Program-made: the position numbers and the translations under genes
Notes under the pieces: model-generated
Told to the model about the DNA's origin: nothing
The model's input: only the letters and a program-made list of their open reading frames with translations
Database searches by the model: none
Assembly: GCA_002358975.1 (NCBI GenBank)
Contig: DEPX01000169.1
Location: 19,211-27,395 of the forward strand
Length of the DNA stretch: 8,185 nt
Direction: 5' to 3'
DNA from: Micrococcaceae bacterium UBA3381
GTDB taxonomy: Bacteria > Actinomycetota > Actinomycetes > Actinomycetales > Micrococcaceae
Part shown: positions 1-6,676 of the stretch, in pieces
Numbering within the stretch: position 1 is the stretch's first letter
How the letters are laid out: each line of letters opens with the position of its first letter

Positions 1-1343
1 ATACCGAATTTGACCGGGGTCATCGCGATCGCGCGTTTGACGTATTGGTTACGGGCATTAAATTCGGCGATCTCTGCTTGCCGGGCGTCAATCTCGGCGT
101 CGGTGACGACCTGGTTCCAGGCGGTGACAAGCCGGTCGTGTTGGTGTACCGGCTGATAGTAGGGGGTGTCCTGGCCCTCGGAGTAAAAGTTTCGCCGACG
201 TAGTTCTGCCGGACTCAGCCCAAGTTTGGGTGCCACCCGGCCCAATAGATCTTCCATGACGAGCATGCCCTGAGGCCCACCGAAACCACGAAACGCCGTT
301 TGGGAGGTTTTGTGACATTTTGCGATGCGCCCGTGCACCCGAATATTGGGTACCCAATAGGCGTTATCGATGTGACATAGTGCCCGGGTCAGCACCGGTT
401 CGGAGAGGTCCAGGCTCCAACCGCCGTCGGAGGTCAGAGTGGCATCCAGTGCCACAATTTTGCCGTCCTGGCTAAAACCGACTTTCCAGCTGGAGTGAAA
501 ACCATGGCGTTTACCGGTCATGGTGATATCCAAGGTCCGGTTCAAGCGCAGTCTGACGGGGCGTCCGGTTAACGTGGCCCCCAGTGCGGCAACGGCGGCA
601 TAACCGTGTGATTGCATCTCTTTGCCACCAAATCCGCCACCCATCCGCAGGCACTGCACGGTAACTTCGTGGGCGGGCACGCCAAGAACTTGGGCCACAA
701 TATCTTGGGCCTCGGTGGGGTGCTGAGTCGAAGAGTTGACCAGAATTTGGCCGTTTTCATCGACCTGGGCCAGAGCAGCCTGGGTTTCTAGGTAGAAGTG
801 CTCTTGACCGGCGAACTCGAATTCGCCGGTGAAAATATGGGCGGCCTGTTGAAAACCGGCATCAAGATCACCTTTGGCCATAACCGGCCGGATACCGTGG
901 AAACTCTCGGCTTCAATGGCCTCTTTCACGGTGACTAGCGATGGCAGTTCTTCGACGTCGACGACGACTTGCGCTGCTGCCTCTTTAGCCGCCTCAAGCG
1001 TGTCGGCCAGTACCCAGGCGATGGGCTGACCGTAGAACATTATTTCGTCCACGGGCAGCATTGGCTCATCCTGTTTGGCGCCTTGGTCGTTGACTCCGGG
1101 AATGTCTTGAGCGGTGATGACCCGCACAACACCGGGCACTTCATAGGCGCCAGAAGTATCAACAGAATTCAGTTTGGCGTGCGCATTGGTGGATTGCACA
1201 GGATAGGCGTGCAGCAGTCCGGTGAATCGTCCACCCAGGTCATCGGTGTATAGGGCTCGACCAGTGACATGGTCAAAAGCGCTTTCATGGTAGTGGGTTT
1301 CGCCGACGATCGGGTCGGCGGGTCGCTGTGACAGGTGGCTCAT
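1..1343 (-). CDS. xdhB: Xanthine dehydrogenase, molybdopterin-binding large subunit (C-terminus cut by window edge)
   Basis: The reading frame is open from an ATG at 1343-1341 to the window edge, giving 447 complete codons of a protein normally about 750-800 residues. It is the Mo-cofactor subunit that hydroxylates hypoxanthine and xanthine to urate in the cytoplasm, passing electrons to the Fe-S/FAD subunit. An aldehyde oxidase/xanthine dehydrogenase a/b hammerhead domain covers roughly residues 15-130, followed by the first Mo-binding domain. I see GQEHFYLET near 179-187, MGGGFGGKE at 234-242 and TAFRGFGGPQGM near 349-360. Aligning by eye with bovine xanthine oxidase, Q207, F238, E242, R320 and F354 fall on Gln767, Phe798, Glu802, Arg880 and Phe914; the spacings 207-242, 242-320 and 242-354 match exactly. 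Glu and Arg at these two positions are characteristic of purine rather than aldehyde oxidation. The catalytic base (Glu1261 equivalent) lies outside the window. The start codon overlaps the xdhA stop, so the pair is very likely co-translated. Confidence 0.95.
   Translation of the reverse strand, partial: MSHLSQRPADPIVGETHYHESAFDHVTGRALYTDDLGGRFTGLLHAYPVQSTNAHAKLNSVDTSGAYEVPGVVRVITAQDIPGVNDQGAKQDEPMLPVDEIMFYGQPIAWVLADTLEAAKEAAAQVVVDVEELPSLVTVKEAIEAESFHGIRPVMAKGDLDAGFQQAAHIFTGEFEFAGQEHFYLETQAALAQVDENGQILVNSSTQHPTEAQDIVAQVLGVPAHEVTVQCLRMGGGFGGKEMQSHGYAAVAALGATLTGRPVRLRLNRTLDITMTGKRHGFHSSWKVGFSQDGKIVALDATLTSDGGWSLDLSEPVLTRALCHIDNAYWVPNIRVHGRIAKCHKTSQTAFRGFGGPQGMLVMEDLLGRVAPKLGLSPAELRRRNFYSEGQDTPYYQPVHQHDRLVTAWNQVVTDAEIDARQAEIAEFNARNQYVKRAIAMTPVKFG
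1340..1343 (-). other. ATGA stop/start overlap joining xdhA and xdhB
   Basis: On the minus strand the xdhB start ATG (1343-1341) and the xdhA stop TGA (1342-1340) share two bases within ATGA. Such overlaps usually indicate translational coupling and a fixed subunit ratio. The purine-rich GGGGAAAG just upstream, inside xdhA, could serve as a weak ribosome binding site. Confidence 0.9.
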
Positions 1344-2833
1344 CGGCTTTCCCCTTTCGTGGCACCGGAGTCAGTGTTGGTCTCAAGATGTTGAGCGTAG
1401 AAACGTTCCAGTGAAGAGCGCAGCATCGCAATCCGGTACTTTGAGCTGGCCCGGTGGTCATCCATCGGGGTGCCTTCTGAGGCAAGCACTTCTGCCGCGG
1501 CCCGGACGGTGTCCAGGTTGAACGGTGCACCTTCCAGCTGCGCTTCGGTGTCTTTGGCGCGTATTGGGGTGGCGGCAACTCCACCTAAACCGATGCGAGC
1601 CTTGGTTATGATGCCTTGTTCGACAGTGACCGCATAACCGATCGCAACCGAGGAGATGTCGTCGAAACGTCGTTTGGCAATTTTTTGGAACGAAGTGAGC
1701 GGTGCCAGCGGCCGCGGGATGCGGATCGCGCTGATCAGTTCGTCGTCGTTGGCAATGGTTTGTCGGTAACCGGTGAAAAAGTCGGCTAGTTCTACGACGC
1801 GCTGGCCACGAACCGAGCTCAGTACCAGTTGGGCTTCCAAAGCCAGCAGTGCCGGCGGGGTATCACCGATTGGCGAACCGGTGCCCAGGTTGCCGCCAAT
1901 TGTGGCCGCGTTACGGATGAGTCGGGAGGCGAATTGGGGAAACAGGCTGCCCAGCAGTGGTATGGATCCGCCCAGTTCACGCTCTAGCTCAGACAGGGTG
2001 TGTGCGGCACCCAGCTCAATGTAAGCATCGGTGTATTGGATGCCACGCAATTCGGCTAAACGGTCAATAGCCAGCACGGATTTAGCACGAACGCCTTTGA
2101 TGTTGATTTCAACCCCAAAGTCGGTGGCACCGGCTACCAGCTGGGTTTCGGGTTCAGCAGCCAGAATATCCAGTGCCTCATCCAATGTTGCTGGACGACG
2201 AAATCGGCCGATTTTGCCGCTTGCGGTATCAGCTGCAGTGATATCTGTTGCCACCGGTTCCGGAGCTGGTTGACTCCGTCGAGTTGCAAGCGCGTCGTCG
2301 GTTTCGGGTTGGCCTAGGGCGTACGCGGCATCCCGGATGGGCCGGTAGCCGGTGCAACGGCATAGGTTGCCGGATAACGAATGTAGATCAAAACCATTGG
2401 GGCCGCAGCCGTCACAGGATGCTTGGGCGTCATCGGCGCGTTCTGGGCGATAAAATTCAGCGGCCATCGAGCAGATGAACCCCGGGGTGCAGTAACCACA
2501 TTGGGAGCCGCCACGTTCGGCCATCTCTTGTTGTACCGGGTGCAGTTCTTCGGTTTCCAACCCTTCTGCGGTGACGACTTCCTGGCCGTCAAGCGCCGCT
2601 GCGGGAAGTAGGCACGAGTTCACCGACGTCCAGCGGGTGGTGCCGTCGGTGTCGGGGCGGGCGACCATGATCGCACAAGCCCCGCATTCGCCCTCCGCGC
2701 AGCCTTCCTTGGCTGCAGTCAGGCCCTGGTCGCGGAAAAAATCCAGGGCATTTTGGTGTGGGGGACCCTCAAAGTTACGCGTTTGTCCGTTGACAGAAAC
2801 CTGCGTGGCTGAGCGAAATGTCGTCGAAGACAT
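1340..2833 (-). CDS. xdhA: Xanthine dehydrogenase small subunit, two [2Fe-2S] plus FAD domain
   Basis: A 497-residue protein that moves electrons from the Mo centre through two [2Fe-2S] clusters to FAD and then to NAD+. Residues 10-85 form the plant-type ferredoxin domain, with cluster cysteines C45, C50, C53 and C74. The second cluster domain has C112 and C115 (CGYC) and C158 and C160 (NLCRCTGYRPI). A linker (about 170-207) leads to the FAD domain, with VAGATDFG at 233-240 and IGGNLGTGSPIGDTPPAL at 312-329. FFTGYRQT at 352-359 resembles the XDH-typical FF.GYR.T stretch, and the C-terminal flavoprotein domain follows to about 480. The fused layout matches Rhodobacter capsulatus XdhA, but this protein is somewhat longer (about 460 there), partly because of a segment at about 131-151. 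I chose ATG 2833-2831, which has AGGAGG nine bases upstream; an in-frame TTG at 2857-2855 would place that Shine-Dalgarno inside the gene. The stop overlaps the xdhB start. Confidence 0.96.
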   Translation of the reverse strand: MSSTTFRSATQVSVNGQTRNFEGPPHQNALDFFRDQGLTAAKEGCAEGECGACAIMVARPDTDGTTRWTSVNSCLLPAAALDGQEVVTAEGLETEELHPVQQEMAERGGSQCGYCTPGFICSMAAEFYRPERADDAQASCDGCGPNGFDLHSLSGNLCRCTGYRPIRDAAYALGQPETDDALATRRSQPAPEPVATDITAADTASGKIGRFRRPATLDEALDILAAEPETQLVAGATDFGVEINIKGVRAKSVLAIDRLAELRGIQYTDAYIELGAAHTLSELERELGGSIPLLGSLFPQFASRLIRNAATIGGNLGTGSPIGDTPPALLALEAQLVLSSVRGQRVVELADFFTGYRQTIANDDELISAIRIPRPLAPLTSFQKIAKRRFDDISSVAIGYAVTVEQGIITKARIGLGGVAATPIRAKDTEAQLEGAPFNLDTVRAAAEVLASEGTPMDDHRASSKYRIAMLRSSLERFYAQHLETNTDSGATKGESR

Positions 2834-2840
2834 CGCACCT

Positions 2841-2850
2841 AACCTCCTGT
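2841..2850 (-). promoter_or_regulatory. Strong Shine-Dalgarno of xdhA
   Basis: The minus strand reads ACAGGAGGTT, with AGGAGG nine bases before the ATG at 2833. This site decides the start: the upstream in-frame TTG at 2857-2855 lies before it, so the first eight codons of the longest frame would be non-coding leader. Confidence 0.85.
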
Positions 2851-2874
2851 GCCTCAATTTGGAGGCGCATTATG
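2851..2874 (-). promoter_or_regulatory. Possible xdhA promoter -10 with adjacent 5-bp dyad
   Basis: CATAAT (minus strand, 2874-2869) differs from TATAAT at one base and would start transcription near 2862, about 29 bases before the xdhA ATG. The dyad GCCTC-N6-GAGGC at 2851-2866 would then cover the start point, where a repressor could bind or a small leader hairpin could form next to the Shine-Dalgarno. No good -35 hexamer lies 16-18 bases upstream, so the promoter call is tentative. Confidence 0.35.
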
Positions 2875-3018
2875 CATGGTTGGAATATGTACTACGTTCT
2901 TCGAAACTTCTGGTTATCCATGCGAACAGCAGTGAAGAACATCGGGTTCAACGCGGCAAAGAGCGGCCGCGGACGCCGATGCTCAGTCCCCGTGGGCGAT
3001 CTGCCCCTTCGGCCAGGC

Positions 3019-3034
3019 TGTGCTGTTACTCACA
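3019..3034. promoter_or_regulatory. CRP/GlxR-like dyad upstream of xdhA
   Basis: TGTGC-N6-TCACA matches the TGTGA-N6-TCACA binding pattern of CRP-family regulators (GlxR in corynebacteria) except at one base. It lies five bases beyond the permease stop codon and about 185 bases upstream of the xdhA start, so it could act on the xdh promoter. A second similar dyad precedes the permease gene. A 16-bp near-match can occur by chance, and only a pattern match is seen. Confidence 0.35.
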
Positions 3035-3038
3035 TTAC

Positions 3039-4511
3039 TCACGTTCCCAACATAGCCGATATTGGTCCACGAACAAAGTAGAGCATGAATCCGGCCGATA
3101 CGACCCACAGCAACCAGTGGACATCGCGACCGCGCCTACTCATGCAGTGGATCAGCGACCAGGAAATAAAGCCCACCCCGATGCCATTGGCGATGGAGTA
3201 GGTTAGCGGCATTGTCACCATGGTCAGGAACACCGGCAAAGACGTTCTAAAATCACTCATGTCGATATCGCGCACCGAGGTAACCATCATCGCTCCGACA
3301 ACCACCAAAGCTGCCGCACCGACTTCCATCGGGATGACTCCGATAAGCGGGGAGAAGAACATCGACAGTAGGAACAGCACTCCAGTGACGGTGGCGGCCA
3401 AGCCTGTTCGAGCCCCTTCGGCAATTCCTGCTGCGGCGTCCACAAAGACCGTATTCGACGACGCCGAGGCGCCACCTCCGGCCACCGCACCGAGACCTTC
3501 GACGACGAAGGCGCCGCGGATGCGCGGGAACATGCCATCTGATGTCTGCAAGCCAGCACTACGAGCTAACCCGGTCATGGCGCCCATGGCATCGAAGAAG
3601 TTGGTAAAGACTAGCGTAAAGACAAGCATGACCGCAGCAAGAATACCGATGCGTTCAAACGCCCCAAATAGGTCGAAGGCACCGATGAGTGAGAAATCAG
3701 GAAGTGCGGCGATCTGGCTGGGAAGCTCCGGCGCGGCCAGGTTCCAGCCCAGTGGATCTGGATTCACCGGGTCATCGATGGTGCCTAGTTTGGCAACCGA
3801 CTGGATGATAATCGCTGCAATCGTTGCAACGATCATGCCGATAAGAATCCCCCCGGGAACTTGACGTGCCACGAGGATGCCAACCAATATCAGCGTGAAT
3901 ATGAAAACCAGTGTGGGCAGTGAGCCGATCGAACCATCCTGACCTAGTTGCACCGGCGGCCCGGACTCGGTAGCGGTCACAAATCCGGAGTTCACAAACC
4001 CGACAAAGGCGATGAATAAACCAATGCCCACCGTGATCGCAACTTTGAGCGCATGCGGGACGGCATTAAAAATCGCCGTCCGGATGCCGGTAGCTCCCAG
4101 GACGACGATGATGACGCCGTTGATCATGACCAGCCCCATCGCTTCGGGCCAGGTGACGTCCTGAACCACGGAAACCGCGAGGAAACTGTTCATCCCCAGC
4201 CCTGCGGCCAAGGCGAACGGCAACCGGGCGACCACGCCAAAAAGAATCGTGATCACCCCGGCAACCAGCCCGGTCACAGCCGTGACCTGGGCCAAATCTA
4301 GATTGCCACCTTCAACATCGGCCGAGCCACCAAGGATCAGCGGGTTGAGGACGACGATATATGCCATCGCGACAAACGCAACGATGCCCCCGCGGATCTC
4401 TTGTTTGATTGAAGAGCCACGGGATGTAATCTCAAAAAATCTATCAAGTGCTCCGGAGGATTGTTTGGCGGTTCGGGGGGCTGTACTTTGGTCACTGTCA
4501 ATCGCGTTCAT
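3039..4511 (-). CDS. AzgA-like purine permease (NCS2 family: hypoxanthine/guanine/adenine uptake)
   Basis: A 490-residue inner-membrane protein of the AzgA branch of the NCS2 nucleobase transporters, which import purine bases by proton symport. Diagnostic stretches are VAFVAMAYIVVLNPLIL (TM1, about 44-60), GLGMNSFLAV (104-113), FFDAMGAMTGLA in TM8 (305-316) and SSNTVFVDAAAGIAEGARTG in TM10 (351-370). About 12-14 hydrophobic segments are visible, with a hydrophilic N-terminus of about 37 residues. D307 aligns with the essential TM8 Asp of Aspergillus AzgA; the TM10 position where the family usually has Glu is D358 here. I chose ATG 4511-4509, preceded by GAGGTGG; the longest frame starts 39 codons upstream, and those residues look non-coding (many Arg/His/Cys, no family resemblance). 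Its position directly before xdhAB in the same direction suggests it supplies the XDH substrate. Exact base preference cannot be read from the sequence. Confidence 0.9.
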   Translation of the reverse strand: MNAIDSDQSTAPRTAKQSSGALDRFFEITSRGSSIKQEIRGGIVAFVAMAYIVVLNPLILGGSADVEGGNLDLAQVTAVTGLVAGVITILFGVVARLPFALAAGLGMNSFLAVSVVQDVTWPEAMGLVMINGVIIVVLGATGIRTAIFNAVPHALKVAITVGIGLFIAFVGFVNSGFVTATESGPPVQLGQDGSIGSLPTLVFIFTLILVGILVARQVPGGILIGMIVATIAAIIIQSVAKLGTIDDPVNPDPLGWNLAAPELPSQIAALPDFSLIGAFDLFGAFERIGILAAVMLVFTLVFTNFFDAMGAMTGLARSAGLQTSDGMFPRIRGAFVVEGLGAVAGGGASASSNTVFVDAAAGIAEGARTGLAATVTGVLFLLSMFFSPLIGVIPMEVGAAALVVVGAMMVTSVRDIDMSDFRTSLPVFLTMVTMPLTYSIANGIGVGFISWSLIHCMSRRGRDVHWLLWVVSAGFMLYFVRGPISAMLGT

Positions 4512-4672
4512 TGACCACCTCTGATAGTCCGTTTTTGCTGGCACCGAACAGTGGCGTTCGGCTATGCGCCTGGGATAGCGATTCACGCACCGCAGCACAA
4601 TCATTTTTGTGAAATTATTATTCTGCAATGCGAAAAAACATTTATCAGGATAGTCTGGTCACATTTTCTGCA

Positions 4673-4688
4673 TGTGTCAAACGTCACA
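4673..4688. promoter_or_regulatory. CRP/GlxR-like dyad overlapping a TTGACA -35 upstream of the permease
   Basis: TGTGT-N6-TCACA differs at one base from TGTGA-N6-TCACA. On the minus strand a perfect TTGACA (4680-4675) lies inside it, in the correct direction for the permease gene. The -10 is unclear: CAGACT sits 17 bases downstream and resembles TATAAT poorly. A regulator bound here would cover the -35 and so would more likely repress. The leader would be roughly 130 bases. Both the promoter and the regulator identity are inferred from pattern alone. Confidence 0.4.
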
Positions 4689-4803
4689 CTCAAAGACTGG
4701 TGAATTGCAACAATCCGACCTGCACCAGCTACTACAGAGCCCGTCAGCGTTTGGCCAGTATCTAGGTCCCGGCACGTATCAGCCATTAGCGATCAGTTCA
4801 GGT

Positions 4804-4821
4804 TAGTTTGCCCCGAAACTA
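4804..4821 (-). terminator. Weak hairpin just after the MFS stop
   Basis: TAGTTT-N6-AAACTA forms a 6-bp stem starting one base after the MFS stop codon. The stem is A/T-rich with a GC-rich loop and has no following T-tract, so it is a poor intrinsic terminator. The MFS transcript could read through to the permease. Confidence 0.2.
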
Positions 4822-4822
4822 C

Positions 4823-6307
4823 TTACTCGCCAGCATCGTTATCAACCGGCTGTGGTACCTGACCATGAATTTGGCGTACAACTTCTTTTTCCTTTGCCGG
4901 CGGATTCAAGAACCATGCAAGCACAAAAGCAATGACGGCCAGAATAGTACTGGCAAAGAATGCCCAAATATAGCCGTAAAGCTGAGATTCTAGAGCGGCC
5001 TCGCTGGCGGTCATATCAAGCGTGATCGGGGCGTTTTGTGCCGCTGTGGCCATTACAGTTACCAGGATGGCGGTACCGATGGCAGCTGAGATTTGCTGCA
5101 AGGTATTGGCCATAGCTGAGCCATGCGAGTACCACTTTGCGGGCAACTGATTTAGGGCCGAGGTCATCACCGGCATCAATGCCAGGGCGAGTCCGGCCAT
5201 GCGAATAGCGTATACGATCGACAGATAGGCGAAGGTGGTGTCTAGGGACAGTCGCGACAGCATAAATGTGGTGATCGTAACGACAGCTAAACCGATCATA
5301 GCCAACCATTTGGCTCCGAATGCATCAAAAAGTCGACCGGTGATCGGGGACATAATACCCATAACAATCGCGCCCGGAAGTAACACGAGCCCTGACTGTA
5401 GCGGCGTAAACCCTAAGACCGTCTGCATGAACAGCGGCAATAACGTTTCTGCCCCGATCAGGGAGACCAAAACCGTCATCGAGATAATAATAGCCAGAGT
5501 GAACATCGGGAATTGGAAAACCCGAAATTCGAGCATCGGTACTTCCAAGACGAGCTGACGCCACACAAATAGACCAATAATGACCGCACCGGCGCCGATG
5601 GTGCTCAGCACCAGCGGATTGGTCCAACCGTTTTCTCCAGCGATACTGAACCCGTATAAAAATGCCGCGAATCCGAACGACGACAAGATAATGGATAAGA
5701 CGTCGATGCGAGGTTGGCGCAAGTCCGTGACGTTATGAATAAATAATGCGCCGACAATCAAAGTGATCGCGACAATAGGCAAAACCGTGATAAAAAGACT
5801 ACGCCACGGGAAGTGTTCCAATAGGAAACCGGATAATGTCGGGCCGATAGCCGGACCGAATGCAATGACAATGCCCATCAGGCCCATAGCGGTACCGCGG
5901 CGGTGCACCGGGATGACCGCCAGCAAGACTGTCATCAATAACGGGAGCATGATACCGGAACCAGATGCTTGCACCACCCGGCCAAGTAGCAGAACCGGGT
6001 AGGCAGGTGCCGCCGAAGCAATGGCCGTGCCTACTCCAAATAAACCAATTGAGGTAAGAAAAAGGCCGCGTGTACTGAATCGGTCGATGAGAAATGCTGA
6101 GACCGGGATCATGATCCCGTTGGCCATCAAAAACGCGGTTGTCATCCACTGGACTTGGCCGGTGGTAATGTCAAAAGCTTTCTGAATAGACGGCAGCGCT
6201 GTAGCCAGCAATGTTTCGTTGGTAATGCCCATGAACGCACCGGTCAGGAGTGCTGCGATCATCAAGAATTTTTGCCTTTTCGGCAACCCCTGGGTTCGCT
6301 CAGCCAT
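4823..6307 (-). CDS. MFS exporter, DHA2 (EmrB/QacA-like, 14-TM) family
   Basis: A 494-residue inner-membrane transporter of the drug:proton antiporter-2 group, expected to export small molecules using the proton gradient. TM1 holds ETLLATALPSI (31-41), the D1-type motif. The TM2-3 loop IDRFSTRG (74-81) is a degenerate motif A. TM4 carries GRVVQASGSG (109-118, motif B-like with Arg110). TM5 carries GPAIGPTLSG (151-160, the antiporter motif C). Hydrophobic segments number about 14, including the two extra central helices (about 203-222 and 231-248) that separate DHA2 from 12-TM families. The last helix ends near 468 and is followed by a charged cytoplasmic tail. The start ATG has AAAGGA about nine bases upstream. 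The substrate cannot be told from sequence. Its position before the purine permease and xdhAB allows a role in urate or purine export, but general multidrug efflux is equally possible. Confidence 0.88.
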   Translation of the reverse strand: MAERTQGLPKRQKFLMIAALLTGAFMGITNETLLATALPSIQKAFDITTGQVQWMTTAFLMANGIMIPVSAFLIDRFSTRGLFLTSIGLFGVGTAIASAAPAYPVLLLGRVVQASGSGIMLPLLMTVLLAVIPVHRRGTAMGLMGIVIAFGPAIGPTLSGFLLEHFPWRSLFITVLPIVAITLIVGALFIHNVTDLRQPRIDVLSIILSSFGFAAFLYGFSIAGENGWTNPLVLSTIGAGAVIIGLFVWRQLVLEVPMLEFRVFQFPMFTLAIIISMTVLVSLIGAETLLPLFMQTVLGFTPLQSGLVLLPGAIVMGIMSPITGRLFDAFGAKWLAMIGLAVVTITTFMLSRLSLDTTFAYLSIVYAIRMAGLALALMPVMTSALNQLPAKWYSHGSAMANTLQQISAAIGTAILVTVMATAAQNAPITLDMTASEAALESQLYGYIWAFFASTILAVIAFVLAWFLNPPAKEKEVVRQIHGQVPQPVDNDAGE

Positions 6308-6340
6308 GGAGAGGTTCCTTTCCAGTTGTTCTACGACGCC

Positions 6341-6373
6341 ATTGTTAACGTCAGGGCTGCGATCGACAAGTCG
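6341..6373 (-). promoter_or_regulatory. Possible MFS promoter (proximal) overlapped by a 10-bp palindrome
   Basis: On the minus strand TTGTCG (6369-6364), 17 bases, then AACAAT (6346-6341) match the vegetative -35/-10 consensus at four of six bases each. The start site would be about 28 bases before the ATG at 6307. The -35 is part of a perfect palindrome CGACAAGTCG (6364-6373), where a TetR- or MarR-type repressor could block it, as is common for drug exporters. No regulator gene is visible in the window. Confidence 0.35.
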
Positions 6374-6519
6374 TGCTTATGGCGCACACAGACGACCAAG
6401 GAGTGGTGTCTTTCGGCATCACCCGAGGCTTTTGGGTAGTTAAAATGGGAGCTTAGCGCCTACCGCACTCAGCCTTTGGGCTGTGCCATGGACCGTTGCG
6501 CATACATGACCGCCTGGTT

Positions 6520-6575
6520 ATATTATTTGACTCAGCGGACATCGGCAAGCACCTGGCGCGTGGTGAAGATTTCAC
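6520..6575 (-). promoter_or_regulatory. Possible distal MFS promoter with upstream dyad
   Basis: TTGCCG (6548-6543), 17 bases, TAATAT (6525-6520) on the minus strand give four of six matches to each consensus hexamer. A perfect dyad GTGAA-N3-TTCAC (6563-6575) lies about 15 bases upstream of the -35, as expected for an activator site. The leader would be about 205 bases. This is an alternative to the proximal promoter at 6341-6373; sequence alone does not decide between them. Confidence 0.28.
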
Positions 6576-6634
6576 AAAACCTGTCTAGACGAACCAGCAC
6601 ACGTAGCGACACCGAAATTAGTTGACACAATTAT

Positions 6635-6676
6635 GGGCCTAGGTGCAATACCCCTCAGAGCATGACACCTAGGCCC
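6635..6676 (-). terminator. 11-bp perfect inverted repeat downstream of ectD
   Basis: GGGCCTAGGTG (6635-6645) is perfectly complementary to CACCTAGGCCC (6666-6676), with a 20-base loop that can add a short TGC/GCA helix. It begins 26 bases after the ectD stop on the minus strand. The sequence that follows (ATAATTGTG) is A/T-rich but not a true T-tract, as is common for actinobacterial terminators. Because the arm contains the palindrome CCTAGG, a binding-site role is also possible. Confidence 0.6.

Larger units (their letters stand above)
4512..4822. other. Non-coding region upstream of the permease (311 bp)
   Basis: This region lies between the MFS stop and the permease start, both minus strand. 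I see no convincing gene: a 61-codon minus ORF at 4786-4601 lacks a ribosome binding site and any family signature. The region holds the CRP-like dyad at 4673-4688, a CACAT-N7-ATGTG repeat at 4660-4676, a CTGGTG-N20-CACCAG repeat at 4697-4728, and a weak A/T-rich hairpin at 4804-4821 next to the MFS stop. No purine-riboswitch core was recognised. Confidence 0.6.

Noticed and set aside
2834..2857. Longer xdhA form starting at TTG 2857-2855
   Set aside because: The strong AGGAGG lies inside this extension and is well spaced for the ATG at 2833; the added eight residues have no family match.
2994..3006. GGGC-N5-GCCC as a terminator after the permease
   Set aside because: A 4-bp stem without a T-tract is too weak; the permease transcript may continue into xdhAB.
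3026..3043. Tandem 9-mer TTACTCAC(A/G) at the permease stop
   Set aside because: Only two copies with one mismatch, covering the stop codon; most likely chance.
2571..3206. Plus-strand 211-codon ORF spanning the xdhA start and the following gap
   Set aside because: It runs antisense through the Fe-S domain of xdhA and the end of the permease, with no recognisable domain.
3220..3864. Plus-strand 214-codon ORF opposite the permease
   Set aside because: It is fully antisense to a clear NCS2 gene, has a composition of Ala/Pro/Ser/Thr/Met typical of shadow frames, and has no ribosome binding site or family signature.
4512..4628. 39-codon N-terminal extension of the permease
   Set aside because: The extra residues look like random translation of leader sequence, while GAGGTGG sits just before the ATG at 4511.
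4512..4700. Purine riboswitch in the permease leader
   Set aside because: The conserved core loops and three-way junction were not recognised; only simple dyads are seen. A covariance search with the Rfam purine model would settle this.
4601..4786. 61-codon minus-strand ORF between the MFS and permease genes
   Set aside because: There is no Shine-Dalgarno before its ATG, no recognisable motif, and it overlaps the likely permease promoter.
6622..6650. Plus-strand TTGACA near the ectD terminator as a promoter
   Set aside because: There is no matching -10 at 16-18 bases and no plus-strand gene downstream.
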